This document shows, in pieces, positions 35,276 to 44,025 of a stretch of 64,000 bases of DNA. A program made the translations under genes and the position numbers. The notes under the pieces were generated by a model, which searched no databases, was not told the origin of the DNA, and worked only from the letters and a program-made list of their open reading frames with translations. The first letter of the stretch is position 1. Each line of letters starts with the position of its first letter. Location: the NCBI RefSeq assembly GCF_965208485.1, contig NZ_OZ242344.1:496001-560000 (forward strand), given 5' to 3'. Origin of the DNA: Poriferisodalis sp965208485. GTDB lineage: Bacteria; Actinomycetota; Acidimicrobiia; Acidimicrobiales; Poriferisodalaceae.

Positions 35276-36233
35276 GAGGCCGCGCGGATAGGCGGCCGTC
35301 CACGGGTCGTCTGGTTCGCCGGTGTATTGGTCGGGTTGTCCTGAACTTGACGACCGTGGAGGCCGGTTTCATCATGCGCGCTTTGAGCAAGGTGGTGGTG
35401 GATGTCATCTGGGCTGCGGTCGAGCCGCGGTTGGCTCGTCCCCGGTCGCATCCGCTGGGCTGTCACCGGCCTCGGATATCGGATCGGCTGTGCCTGCGGG
35501 GGATCATCATCAGGCTGGTGACGGGCTGCTCGTGGGAGTCCGTTGAGCACCTGTTGGACGGCGAGGTGTCTGACACGACGCTGCGGTCGCGCCGCGACGA
35601 ATGGGTCGCCGCCGGGGTGTTCGATCACATCGCGGCCGAGGCGATCGCCGCGTGGGACCGCATCATGGGCCTGCGGCTCGCCGATCTGTGCGTCGACGGC
35701 TCGGTCCACAAGGCCCCTTGCGGCGGGGCGGGGACTGGCAAAAGCCCTGTTGACAGGCGGAAACTGGGCTGGAAGTGGTCGCTGGCGACCGACGCGGCGG
35801 GCACCCCGGTCGCGTGGGCCGCCGACGGCGCGAACCGCAACGACATCATGCTGTTCGAGCCCACCCTCGCCGAGATCGAACGCCGAGGCCTGCACCACGA
35901 CATCGAAACCGTCCATCTCGACCGCGGCTACATCGGCGCCCGCGTCGACCGGGCCGTCCACAAAGCAGGCATCGCCGACATCGAGCGGCCCGCCAAGCGG
36001 CCCCCCACAACCACAGACCCCAAACCGGCCGCCGCCCCCATGGGGCTGCGCTGGACAGTGGAGCGCACCAACTCCTGGCTGTCCAACTACGGGCAGCTAC
36101 GACGCAACACCGACCGCAAACCCCAGCACCGCCTCGCCCAACTCGCCCTCGCCATAACGCTCATCATCGTCATCAAACTCATCGACCACCGCAACCGCTG
36201 GCAGCCCACCGAACCACCTATCCGCTGACGCTC
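35276..36233 (+). mobile_element. IS5-type insertion sequence with TAA target duplication
   Basis: A 958-bp complete element. Terminal inverted repeats start GAGGCCGCGCGGATAGGCGG on the left and GAGCGTCAGCGGATAGGTGG on the right (complement), and the 3-bp duplication TAA flanks both ends (35273-35275, 36234-36236), as in the IS427 group of the IS5 family. It carries one transposase gene. Intact ends and frame suggest recent transposition. Confidence 0.85.
35374..36228 (+). CDS. IS5-family transposase
   Basis: A 284-residue DDE transposase. An N-terminal DUF4096-like segment (PRISDRLCLRGIIIRLVTGC) precedes the catalytic domain: first Asp in LCVDGSVHKAPCGGAGTG, second in ETVHLDRGYIGARV, and Glu in WTVERTNSWLSNYGQLRRNT, which also contains the YxxRxxE-type signature. 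ATG 35374 is used; an upstream in-frame GTG is possible. It appears complete and functional. Confidence 0.92.
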   Translation: MRALSKVVVDVIWAAVEPRLARPRSHPLGCHRPRISDRLCLRGIIIRLVTGCSWESVEHLLDGEVSDTTLRSRRDEWVAAGVFDHIAAEAIAAWDRIMGLRLADLCVDGSVHKAPCGGAGTGKSPVDRRKLGWKWSLATDAAGTPVAWAADGANRNDIMLFEPTLAEIERRGLHHDIETVHLDRGYIGARVDRAVHKAGIADIERPAKRPPTTTDPKPAAAPMGLRWTVERTNSWLSNYGQLRRNTDRKPQHRLAQLALAITLIIVIKLIDHRNRWQPTEPPIR

Positions 36234-36239
36234 TAAGCC

Positions 36240-36690
36240 CAGAGTGGGCGGTCGCCGGGGAGTGTGGGCCGACCGGCCGATCCTGCTCGCCGTGTCCGAC
36301 AACGGCCCCGCAATGACCAGCCGCGACACACGCGTCCGGATGGCGATGGCGGCCATCGCTCAGCACTGCGGCCGCCCATCCACCCCCACCGACCAAGCCT
36401 GGACAGAGAGCTTCTTCGGCCACATCAACCACGAACGGCCCCACCTGCTCGACATCGCCGACCCCGACCTGCCCGAAACCGAGCCGGCCCGCGTCGGCAC
36501 CGACTACAACGCAATCACACAATCAGACAGCACCAAGGGATCGGCTACGTCACCCCCGACGACGAACACCACCACCGAGGAGAAACGATCCGCGAGGCTC
36601 GCCGGCAAGGCCTCCAACAAGCCCGAACACGACGGCTCGAACACAACCGCCGCAACGCCAACAAACCCGAGAAGACAACACGTGTGTTGT
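36240..36690 (+). pseudogene. IS3/IS481-type integrase-core remnant, frameshifted
   Basis: Encodes the C-terminal part of an rve integrase core: AVSDNGPAMTSRDTRVRMAM, AIAQHCGRPSTPTDQAWTES and FFGHINHERPHLLDI, with the second Asp and the catalytic Glu. Near 36535 the frame changes, and the continuation (GIGYVTPDDEHHHRGETIRE, ARRQGLQQARTRRLEHNRRN) lies in another frame. No N-terminal half or ends are found. It abuts the IS5-type element. Confidence 0.75.
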
Positions 36691-36716
36691 GTCTGGTTTC
36701 GCGCGACAGGTTCTGA

Positions 36717-36990
36717 GTTTTTTCAAGCAGCATCGGAGTGCCACCGCGCCCTTCGCGATGTTTAGGGCTGCGTTGCCTTCCACCCCGTAGAGAGGGTTCG
36801 CCTCTTGAAGTGACGCGAACGCCACACCGCGCGAGCTGAATTCGTACATGGCCGACAGCGGATGGTCGTAGAACTCGCAAACCGTCAGCATGAAGTGCAG
36901 CAGGATCATGACTGCCGGCTCGAACTCAGGGTCGGCTAGCTGTGCGATCAACGCGATGTCGTCATCGGAAAGGCCCAACGAACGAGAAGC
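36717..36990 (-). pseudogene. Unidentified C-terminal gene fragment fused to transposase debris
   Basis: On the minus strand an open stretch joined in frame to the transposase remnant encodes ADPEFEPAVMILLHFMLTVC, EFYDHPLSAMYEFSSRGVAF and YGVEGNAALNIAKGAVALRC. This does not read like an IS1182-type transposase. The GNAALNIA string recalls the last RuvC motif region of TnpB/Cas12-type nucleases (usually DxNxAxNI), but the acidic residue is displaced and no other motif of that family is seen. I treat the identity as unknown. Confidence 0.3.
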
Positions 36991-37714
36991 GTCACCGAAC
37001 AGCTCCGCCGCCAAAGCGGCCCGCGCCCCCGGATCAGACCAGTTGATCTGCGGCTTGGCCGCCCTGTCGTAATCGCCGCGCGACAGCGAACCCGCCGCCT
37101 CGCCCGCCGCGGCGGCGTCGAGCGCCCCCAGCACCCCGACGCAGCGGCGGACCTGGGAACGGATCAAAGTCACGGTGTCCTGGGTCAGCACGCAATCCTC
37201 GATGCCCGTGGAGTCCACCGTGCGGCGATGCCCGATCACCCCCGCACGCTTCGCCGCGATCTTGACCCGGTCCCCCCCAAAAGCTCTCCATCCCCGCGCG
37301 CACCAGCCGCGCCCGGAACTCCGCCAGCACCGCATGGGGGATCCCCCGGATGCTCCAAAGACAGCCCCAACGCCGCCTTCTACGACATGTCGAACCGCGA
37401 ACGCCGCTCAGCCTCGCGGTCCCACACCCCATAGAACAACTGACACAACAGCAACGACGCCACCACCGACGGCGGATGCGACGGCCGTCCGCGCCCCGAC
37501 ACATACAAAGCACCAAAATCGGCGTCACGGAACAACTCGCCACGAGCCTGCCCCAACGCCGCCAAAAACCCCTCCGAATCCAGCAGATCCCCGACCATCA
37601 CCCCGACACCGAAAAACGAACCCTGACCGTCAACCGAACCGCGCACCCCCGCATTGTCCCGCGCGCCCACCCCCCACACGCGGAAACCCACCGACTTTCC
37701 GACCACCCTCCTAG
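36990..37714 (-). pseudogene. IS1182-type transposase remnant with one preserved end
   Basis: From the right end, CTAGGAGGGTGGTCGGAAAG (complement of 37695-37714), the minus strand encodes LLDSEGFLAALGQARGELFR, GRGRPSHPPSVVASLLLCQL and FYGVWDREAERRSRFDMS, then a TAG where relatives have Trp, then LSLEHPG and AVLAEFRARLVRAG in another frame, then KRAGVIGHRRTVDSTGIEDC and TQDTVTLIRSQVRRC in a third. The nonsense and frame changes and the missing 3' half show it is dead. Its end matches the termini of the type 1 miniature elements. Confidence 0.75.
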
Positions 37715-37817
37715 GAGGCTGGCCGGAAAGCCGCTATTTCGGCGTTTGTCAGATGCAAACCCGCAGGTCAGGGGCTTGTGCTTCCAGCCAGACCTGCATA
37801 TTTCAGCATCCTGCTAG
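37711..37817. mobile_element. 107-bp CTAG-bounded miniature element, mosaic of types 1 and 2 (copy B)
   Basis: The left 60 bp are type 1 (CTAGGAGGCTGGCCGGAAAG, core CCGCAGGTCAG at offset 51-61), but the right 46 bp are type 2: GGGGCTTGTGCTTCCAGCC and then the end CTAGCAGGATGCTGAAATAT on the complement. The two ends are therefore not inverted repeats of each other. The switch falls in the shared core. Its left CTAG is shared with the end of the IS1182-type remnant. Confidence 0.8.
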
Positions 37818-37832
37818 AGGCGGCGAGACCGC

Positions 37833-38660
37833 TCAGGCGAAGGCGGCTGCGGCGATCTCGGCGACTTGGCCTGGCTGATCGAAGTCGGCTTGGTGGCCTG
37901 CGTCGTCCAGCAGGTGCGTTCCGACCACATTCGGCAGTGCATCGGCCCAGCGGCCCAAGTACGACGCCGGGATGATCCGGTCCTTGGCGCCGTGCACCAG
38001 CGTCACCGGATTGGTCACCCGGTGCAGCCGGTCCGCCAGTCCCCATTCGGGCAGCGGCCAGATCAACTGTGCCGCAGCGGTGCGGGTGAGGTACCGGTGC
38101 ACGCCGTGCTCTACCACCATGTCGGCAGGCAGATCGGCCGGGTCGTCGAAGAACGCCGTCGACGCCGCAGTGTCCTCGGTCAGCATGGCTCGCTGCACGC
38201 TCAACGTCGTGCCGAACGGGTCCGCCACAGGATCGTCGTCGTCCCACAGGCCGAACGGCGAGATGAGCATCATCGAACCGAATGCCTCGGGTCGTACCGC
38301 CGCCAGTTCCAGCGCCAGCATCGCCCCCACGCTGGATGCCACCAGAGGGGCACCCACCAACCCAGCCAGATCGACGATCTCGCTCGCGGCCACCACCCAA
38401 TCATGCAGATTGCGCAGCCCCTCAGGCTCGCTCGAACCGGTGAAACCAGGAAGGCTCGGCGCGACGACCCGGTAGCCGGCGACCGCCAAGCTCTCCAGCA
38501 CAGCGTGCGCACCCGGGTTGCCGAGCATGCCGTGCAAGTACCCCACTGTGGGGCCGTCGCCCAGCTCGACGAGGCCGATGTGGCCGGCCCGGTACGGCAG
38601 CGTGTCCGGGGCGAAGCGACCGGCCAGCGGCGCGCCGGCGGCGGCTGAGCCAGCACTCAC
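37833..38660 (-). CDS. Alpha/beta-fold hydrolase
   Basis: About 275 residues. The oxyanion strand is VGYLHGMLGNPGAH, the nucleophile elbow is LVASSVGAMLALELA (Ser in a variant G-x-S-x-G), and the acid and His are in VTLVHGAKDRIIP and DDAGHQADFDQPG. Start is set at GTG 38660, overlapping the monooxygenase stop by 4 bp (GTGA), so the two are coupled. It is likely to process the monooxygenase product; substrate unknown. The miniature element B ends 15 bp after its stop. Confidence 0.82.
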   Translation of the reverse strand: MSAGSAAAGAPLAGRFAPDTLPYRAGHIGLVELGDGPTVGYLHGMLGNPGAHAVLESLAVAGYRVVAPSLPGFTGSSEPEGLRNLHDWVVAASEIVDLAGLVGAPLVASSVGAMLALELAAVRPEAFGSMMLISPFGLWDDDDPVADPFGTTLSVQRAMLTEDTAASTAFFDDPADLPADMVVEHGVHRYLTRTAAAQLIWPLPEWGLADRLHRVTNPVTLVHGAKDRIIPASYLGRWADALPNVVGTHLLDDAGHQADFDQPGQVAEIAAAAFA

Positions 38661-39982
38661 TGGACCCTGCTCCCCACCGGCGCCAGCTGCTGGTCGCCCT
38701 TGGGCCACCAGCGGTCCTCGTACTCGTCCTCGAAGAGACCGGCAACCTCGGGCATCACTTGGGTGGCGTACATCTCGGTGTTCATCTTCACCAGCTCGGG
38801 GTCCATGTTGCCGAAGTGGCTGAAGACCATCAGGTGCCCGACGTTCATGGTGGTGGCCAGCTCGTGCACTTGCTCGGTGACCTGGGTGGGATTGCCCAGG
38901 ATGATGTAGCCCTTCTCGACCATCGCCTCGAATGTCAGCTTCTTGGAGCCATAGGAGGGCTTCGCAGACCCGGCCTTGGCGGCGTCGGCTGCGCTGGCCT
39001 CACGTCTGGCGGTGGCCTCGCGGGCGACTCGCTCCACCATGCCCTCCACCCCGGCTCGCACCGTGTTGGGCGTCTTGTAGCCGGGCGGATCGGCGTAGCC
39101 GGCGTACACGTGCAGGCAGGTGTTGAAGAAGTACTCGGCCGGCTCGCGGTACAGGTCCCAGGCCTCGGCCTCGGTGTCGGCCACCGCAATGAACTGGGCG
39201 AAGCCGCCCTGGAACGGGTTGGTCTGCTTGCCGAGCTCCTGGACCTTCTTCCAGAAGCCCTGCATGGTCCGCAGCCCCGCCTTGTAGCCGAAGTAGCTCA
39301 GGTAGCAGTACACGAGGTCTTCGGCGGCACACCAGTCCCAGGTGTCCACCGAGCCGCCGCCGGGAATCCAGATCGGCGGGTGGGGCTGCTGCACCGGCCG
39401 GGGCCACACGTTGACGTAGCGCAGCTTGCTGTAGTTGCCGTTGAAGCTGAAGACCTCGTCGGTGGTCCATGCCTGCCGGATGAGATCCACGCCCTCGTGG
39501 TAACGCTCGCGCAGCGTGGCCGGGTTCTGGCCGTACGCGTAGATGGTGTCCATCGGCGAGCCCACCGGGAAGCCGGCGATCATCCGCCCGCCGGTGATGC
39601 CGTCCAGCATCGCGATCTCCTCAGCCACCCGCAGCGGCGGGTTGTACAGCGCCACCGAGTCGCCCAGTACCACGATGTTGGTGTCGGGGCAGTTGCGCGA
39701 CAGGGCGGCCGCGATGATGTTGGGGCTGGGCATCAGCCCGTAGCCGTTGGAGTGATGCTCGTTGATGCCCACTGCGTCGAACCCGCATGTGGCCGCGAAC
39801 TCGAGCTGGTCGAGGTACGTGTTGTAGGTCTGGTGGCCGACCGTGGGGTCGTACAGCTTGGGGTCGATGTCCACCCAGACCGAGCGGTGCTGCTCGGGAA
39901 AATCCGGCGGGAGCTCCGGGTACGGCATCAAATGGAAGAAGATCGACTTCACGATGTGCTCCTCGGCAGGCTGAGCGGTCAT
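38657..39982 (-). CDS. LLM-class flavin-dependent monooxygenase
   Basis: A 441-residue luciferase-like TIM-barrel protein. Signatures are FDAVGINEHHSNGYGLMPSP, VVLGDSVALYNPPLRVAEEI, AMLDGITGGRMIAGFPVGSP and LIRQAWTTDEVFSFNGNYSK, followed by PHPPIWIPGGGSVDTW. Members oxidise with reduced FMN or use F420. It is translationally coupled to an alpha/beta hydrolase, suggesting a two-step degradation of a small carbonyl or ester compound. Upstream 140 bp contain no recognised signal except AT-rich stretches near 40020. Confidence 0.85.
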   Translation of the reverse strand: MTAQPAEEHIVKSIFFHLMPYPELPPDFPEQHRSVWVDIDPKLYDPTVGHQTYNTYLDQLEFAATCGFDAVGINEHHSNGYGLMPSPNIIAAALSRNCPDTNIVVLGDSVALYNPPLRVAEEIAMLDGITGGRMIAGFPVGSPMDTIYAYGQNPATLRERYHEGVDLIRQAWTTDEVFSFNGNYSKLRYVNVWPRPVQQPHPPIWIPGGGSVDTWDWCAAEDLVYCYLSYFGYKAGLRTMQGFWKKVQELGKQTNPFQGGFAQFIAVADTEAEAWDLYREPAEYFFNTCLHVYAGYADPPGYKTPNTVRAGVEGMVERVAREATARREASAADAAKAGSAKPSYGSKKLTFEAMVEKGYIILGNPTQVTEQVHELATTMNVGHLMVFSHFGNMDPELVKMNTEMYATQVMPEVAGLFEDEYEDRWWPKGDQQLAPVGSRVQ

Positions 39983-40123
39983 GCGCTCGCCCAGCGTTCG
40001 TGCGCGAACGCGGCGGGCAGAAAAAATCTACTCTGCGTTCGACTCCGCAACCGATGAGCCTGCATGCAACCGCACTGCGCCGGGCCAGGTCGTTGCCGAC
40101 ACAGCGTCGGATACTGCCGTTGA

Positions 40124-40431
40124 TTACTCGCGTTCGAAGCCGCTGCCGGTCTCGAAGCCGAGCGTGTTGGAGTTCTCGGTGACGATGCGCACCACATGGC
40201 TTGGTGTGCCCTCAGGGATCCGAGCGTCGATGTCCAATGTCACCCGAACTTCGGCACCCTCAAGGGCGACCAAGTGGGCGACGATCTCTTCGGCGACTTG
40301 GCCCGCTGTGAGACCAACCCGCTCGGGGTCGAGTTGCACCGTGCCGTGGTAACGACGACTCGTTGCCGACCTAGGATCGACCGCTCCGTCGCGGATCGAC
40401 GCAGAATCCCCATCGAGTCCACCATGCCCTG
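40124..40431 (-). pseudogene. 3' end of the disrupted DUF499 ATPase gene
   Basis: The C-terminal peptide RRYHGTVQLDPERVGLTAGQ then VAEEIVAHLVALEGAEVRVT and IPEGTPSHVVRIVTENSNTL matches the end of DUF499-type defence ATPases. It is separated from the N-terminal part (42255-43333) by an IS1182-type element and a miniature element. The two parts together make only about 460 residues against roughly 1,000 in relatives, so the middle of the gene has been deleted as well. Confidence 0.75.
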
Positions 40432-42135
40432 CTAGGAGTCCGCTGAGCAATCGGCTTGTCGGGGCGGCTGAGTTGTCGGAGGAGTGATCCCGGGCGGGTT
40501 CGGTGGTGTGGTGGGCGGGGTTCGGGTCTGGTGGCGGGTCTGGTGGTGGCCCAGTGGGTGCTGTTGTGGTGGAGTCCGAGGCTGGCGAGGCGTTGGAGGT
40601 TCACTGCTGCTGCGCGCAGCCGCAGCCAGTGCCGGTTCTTGGCGGCGCCGATGTAGGGGCATCTTCGGGCTCGGCGGGTGAGCCAGGCGATGCTGCGCTC
40701 GGCCATGGGACGGTGGGTGCGGTAGTCGCGTTCGAACTGGGGGGTGCGGGCTTGTGCCCGTGCGGCGGCGAGCAGCCCGTGGTGGGGGTTGATGCTGACG
40801 CGGCGTCCGCTGTTGGCGGTGGTGCAGCGCGTCCGCTGCGGGCATCGGCGGCAGTGCCGCCCGAAGGTTGCTGTGCCGGCGGCGCTGATCGTGACGGTGA
40901 TGCCCTCGGGGCAGGTGACGGTGCCGGAGAACTGCCCGCTGTCGGGGTCGCAGTCGTAGTCGATGTCGAAGTCGTCGATGCCGTAGCCGCCTTCGACGGC
41001 GACCCGCAGCGGCGGGGGCTTGATCACCGCTTCCATCTGGCGTCCGGCGAGGTCGGCTCGCAGAGCCCCGGTGCCATAGGCGCTGTCGGCGAGCACCACG
41101 GTGCCCGCCGGCTCGCCGTCGAGCAGTCCCATCGCTGCGTCGGCGTCGCCCGTGTCGCCGGGGGACAGATCGGCGGCGGTGATCAGGCCCGTGTCGGGCT
41201 CGGCTGCGATGTGGGCCTTGAAGCCGTCCCGGTAGCTGTGAGCGGTCTTGTGGGTGTGCCGCGACTCGGGATCGACCACGCTGATCACCCGCCCCTTCGC
41301 GGTCCGCCGGGCGATCCGCCACCGCCCCGGCTCCCCGTCGACGGGCTCGGTGTCCTGGCCCGCGACCAGCCCCAACAGCCCCACCGCGTCCGCCTGGGCA
41401 TCGTCCAATTCGAGGCCCCCCGCTGCGCCGATCAGATCCAACGCGTCATCTGTCAGCTCGCTGACCAGCCGCTCGATGTCCGCAGGGTCCGCCCAGTCCA
41501 CCACCGGCCCCGCCGGGTCCAGATTGCGTTCGCGCACCGGAACCTCGCCCAACTCGCCCACCAGCCGCCGCACCCGCCGAATCTGGACCGCCAGCATCGT
41601 GACGGTGCCCTGACGGGCGACCGCGTCGTCGAGCACCGTGGAATCCAGCACACGCCGCTCACGCCCCGCGACCGCGCCCGACGCTGCGATCAGCCCCCGC
41701 ACCGCCTCGAAGATCCGATCCGGACGCCCGCCGGCCCGCAGCCTGTTCCGCCACAACGTCAGCACCGTGTGATGGAACGCCTCATCAGTGAGCGCCAGCC
41801 CCGCCGCAGCCTTCCACCCCACATCAGTCTGCAACCGCGCGCACGCCGCCCGATCCGACAGGCCCTCCAACGCCTGCAGCACCATCACCGCGGCCACCAC
41901 CTCCCCCGGGCGCCGACGGGCGACCACGCCCACTCGCGAACAGATCCTCGAACAACCCGTCAGCAAACAACCGACAACGATGCTCCGCCAACAACGCACA
42001 CACCGACCCCCGCGCCAACAGATGCCCGCACACCACCGCCGCGTCCAACAACACCCGATCCCGACCCGCTGACCCCTGCACCCCACCAGTGTCCCACGCG
42101 CCACCCACCCCCCACGCGGAAATCACCGCCAACAA
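40371..42135 (-). pseudogene. IS1182-family transposase, one frameshift
   Basis: Catalytic DDE parts are clear: RRVLDSTVLDDAVARQGTVT (first Asp), GTVVLADSAYGTGALRADL (second) and HRPMAERSIAWLTRRARRCP (Glu). The N-terminal DUF772-like part (RDRVLLDAAVVCGHLLARGS, LFADGLFEDLFASGRGRPSA) is in a different frame and joins the rest at a run of five C on the plus strand (41903-41907); one G fewer would restore the frame. The C-terminus reads through the element end and stops at 40371, in another CTAG. Programmed shifting is possible but unproven. Confidence 0.8.
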
Positions 42136-42151
42136 ATCAGCAGTCTCCTAG
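40432..42151 (-). mobile_element. IS1182-type element between CTAG sites, inserted in the DUF499 gene
   Basis: About 1.72 kb bounded by CTAG at 40432-40435 and 42148-42151. Ends are CTAGGAGTCCGCTGAGCAAT on the left and CTAGGAGACTGCTGATTTGT on the right (complement). These match the right and left arms of miniature element F. One transposase gene fills it. It sits inside the defence island and breaks the DUF499 gene. The right CTAG is shared with miniature element C. Confidence 0.8.
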
Positions 42152-42254
42152 GAGGCTGGTCGGAAAGCCGCTGTTTCGGCGTTTGTCAGATGCAAACCCG
42201 CAGGTCAGGGACTTGCTGTGTCGGCAAGATCCCCTTTTCCGACCAGCCTCCTAG
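42148..42254. mobile_element. 107-bp CTAG-bounded miniature element, type 1 (copy C)
   Basis: Best-preserved type 1 copy: both ends read CTAGGAGGCTGGTCGGAAA (19 bp perfect). The core CCGCAGGTCAG is at offset 51-61 and the CTTGC/GCAAG hairpin follows. It shares CTAG at 42148-42151 with the IS1182-type element and its right CTAG abuts the truncated DUF499 frame after codons for DDYGPCL. Confidence 0.82.
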
Positions 42255-43333
42255 GCAGGGGCCGTAGTCGTCGAGCAATCCCAGCAGCCGGCCGCCGGGG
42301 CTCGTTGCCCGCTCGTCGTCCGCGGCGATGCGAGCGAAGGCCTCAGCGCCTCCGAGTTGGTATGCAAGCTCGCCCCACAGTGTGCGTACGACAGTGCCGT
42401 CGGGCTTGGTCTGCGGATTTCCGGGTGAGAGCTTGTGGCCGACGAGCACAACCCGCTTTGCGTCGGGGAGAACGTCCACCTCTGCATCGTTGAGCAACTC
42501 ACCGATGCCGGCCAACGCAGGCGCCGGCGACCCCCCGAACAAGTGATACATGGCCAGCATCGAGTGCGTCTTGCCACCGCCGAAGTTGGTCTGCAACTGC
42601 ACGACAGGGTCCCCAGCACTGCCGCTGAGGCGGCTGATCGCCCCACTGAGCAGCTGTTTCAGGCTCGCGGTCAGGTAAGTACGCCGGAAGAACTCCACCG
42701 GATCGCGGTACTCGTCGCTGCCTTTGCCTTGGTGCACCTGCCACAGGTCGCCGCAAATTCGGCTTGCTGAAACCGGCCCGTGCTCACATCCGGATGCGGT
42801 GTGACGACCTCGCGCCATGGCCGGATCGCTTCGGCAGCGACCGAGAAGACGATCGATGCAGCAGCCCGACGCTGGGAGCTTCGGCGCTGCTCGTCAAAAC
42901 GGAGTCGCAACAGGTCGTTCTTCAGCTTCTCCAGCGCCTCTGCCTCATCAGCACTGCCTACCGCTGTGAGCAGTCGCTGTGCCGAGTCGAGCGCCCGATA
43001 CGTGTCGTCGCCAGAGAAGCGGTTCTGCTTTGTCTCATGCGCCCAGCGATTGCGGACGTCCCGCAGTTCGCTGACCAGCGTCCGCTCAGATTGGCCCAGC
43101 GTCTTGCGGAAGATGTCATGCCAAGAGTCCCACATGATCCGCAAGAGGCTGGCGATGTCGACGTCGTCGAGCGGCCGCTTGGGATCGGTGATGCGCCGGT
43201 TCAGTGCCTGCTCAAGCATGAGCGGGGTGCGGCTGCGATGGTGATTGATGTACTCCCGCGCAACGAAAGGCAACAGCCCTCGATGCAGTGCCTTCAGAGC
43301 CAGGTCAACCCGGTCGTGATTCGTCACCGCCAT
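42255..43333 (-). pseudogene. 5' part of the DUF499 defence ATPase with HEPN/Swt1-like N-terminus
   Basis: Residues 1-110 form a helical Swt1/HEPN-like domain (RVDLALKALHRGLLPFVARE, MWDSWHDIFRKTLGQSERTL) with the Rx4H signature RNRWAH. After VSTGRFQQAEFAA the frame changes near 42750 (one base short) and continues DLWQVHQGKGSDEYRDPVEF, then the P-loop TNFGGGKTHSMLAMYHLFGG and VVLVGHKLSPGNPQTKPDG. It ends at miniature element C. In intact systems this ATPase works with a DUF1156 methyltransferase and helicase. Here it cannot give a full protein. Confidence 0.8.
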
Positions 43334-43346
43334 CGCTTACCGCCAC

Positions 43347-44021
43347 TCACGACGCCTTCGCTTCGTCGTCGCCAAACAGTCGCTGAAGCCATTCGACGAA
43401 CGCCTGGCAAAGCGGTGCGTCTATATCGAGATCACCTGCCTCAATAGCTCGGTCTAACGGCCGCGGACGTTGCCGCACAGCAAGCCAGGCGTGCACGTGA
43501 GCCCGAAGAGCCTTGCTCCTTTTGAACTTTCGTTCTCCCGAAGGGATTCCCCGGATGTAATCTTTCGCACGAGGCCAAAGAGGATCACTCTGAGGAACCA
43601 ATCGCGCAATAAAGTCCTCAAGCTCACCGTTGGCATGATTGTCGGGCATCAGCCAAACTCCGACTCTCGGGAGAAAGCTCGTCCGGTCAATAATCGTTCC
43701 CATTGAGTCCGGGACTCCAGGAGCTACGACACCCGACCGTTGTAGTTCAGTCATTAACTGCTGCCAACGCGCCTTGAGATTGCTATTCCCATCCGCAACC
43801 AGTCCGAGCGTCTCCCTGCCTGAAGAACTGAGTAGCTGGCGAATCATCTTCAGAAGTTCATCGATGCCGCCTGCGTCATAGATGGCAAACTCCGGTACAT
43901 CCGAAGCCACTCGACGGATGCCGTGGACCACCTGCAGATCGTCGAGACCTTCGACAACAAGAAGCCGAGGATGTTCAAGTGCGTTAACGCGCGTGGCATA
44001 CAAGTCAAACTCGTCAGCCAT
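43347..44021 (-). CDS. TOPRIM-like (DUF3226-type) protein paired with an AAA ATPase
   Basis: A 224-residue protein. The first TOPRIM-type acidic motif is LLVVEGLDDLQVVHGIRRV (about residues 20-38); GLVADGNSNLKARW is in the place of the DxD motif but has only one Asp, and PDNHANGELEDFI carries further acidic residues. These nuclease-like subunits occur beside AAA/OLD-type ATPases in defence pairs. It follows the ATPase by 4 bp and precedes the broken DUF499 gene by 13 bp. The reading frame is intact, unlike its neighbours, and its base composition is lower in GC than the dcw genes. Confidence 0.72.
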   Translation of the reverse strand: MADEFDLYATRVNALEHPRLLVVEGLDDLQVVHGIRRVASDVPEFAIYDAGGIDELLKMIRQLLSSSGRETLGLVADGNSNLKARWQQLMTELQRSGVVAPGVPDSMGTIIDRTSFLPRVGVWLMPDNHANGELEDFIARLVPQSDPLWPRAKDYIRGIPSGERKFKRSKALRAHVHAWLAVRQRPRPLDRAIEAGDLDIDAPLCQAFVEWLQRLFGDDEAKAS

Positions 44022-44025
44022 CTAC

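Noticed and set aside
36675..36690. Perfect 16-bp palindrome
   Set aside because: Only the central ACACGTGT is truly symmetric; the outer bases do not pair.
40371..42135. Programmed frameshift in the IS1182-type transposase
   Set aside because: A homopolymer lies at the switch, but no stimulatory structure or known slippery heptamer was seen, and this family normally has one frame; kept as a plain frameshift.
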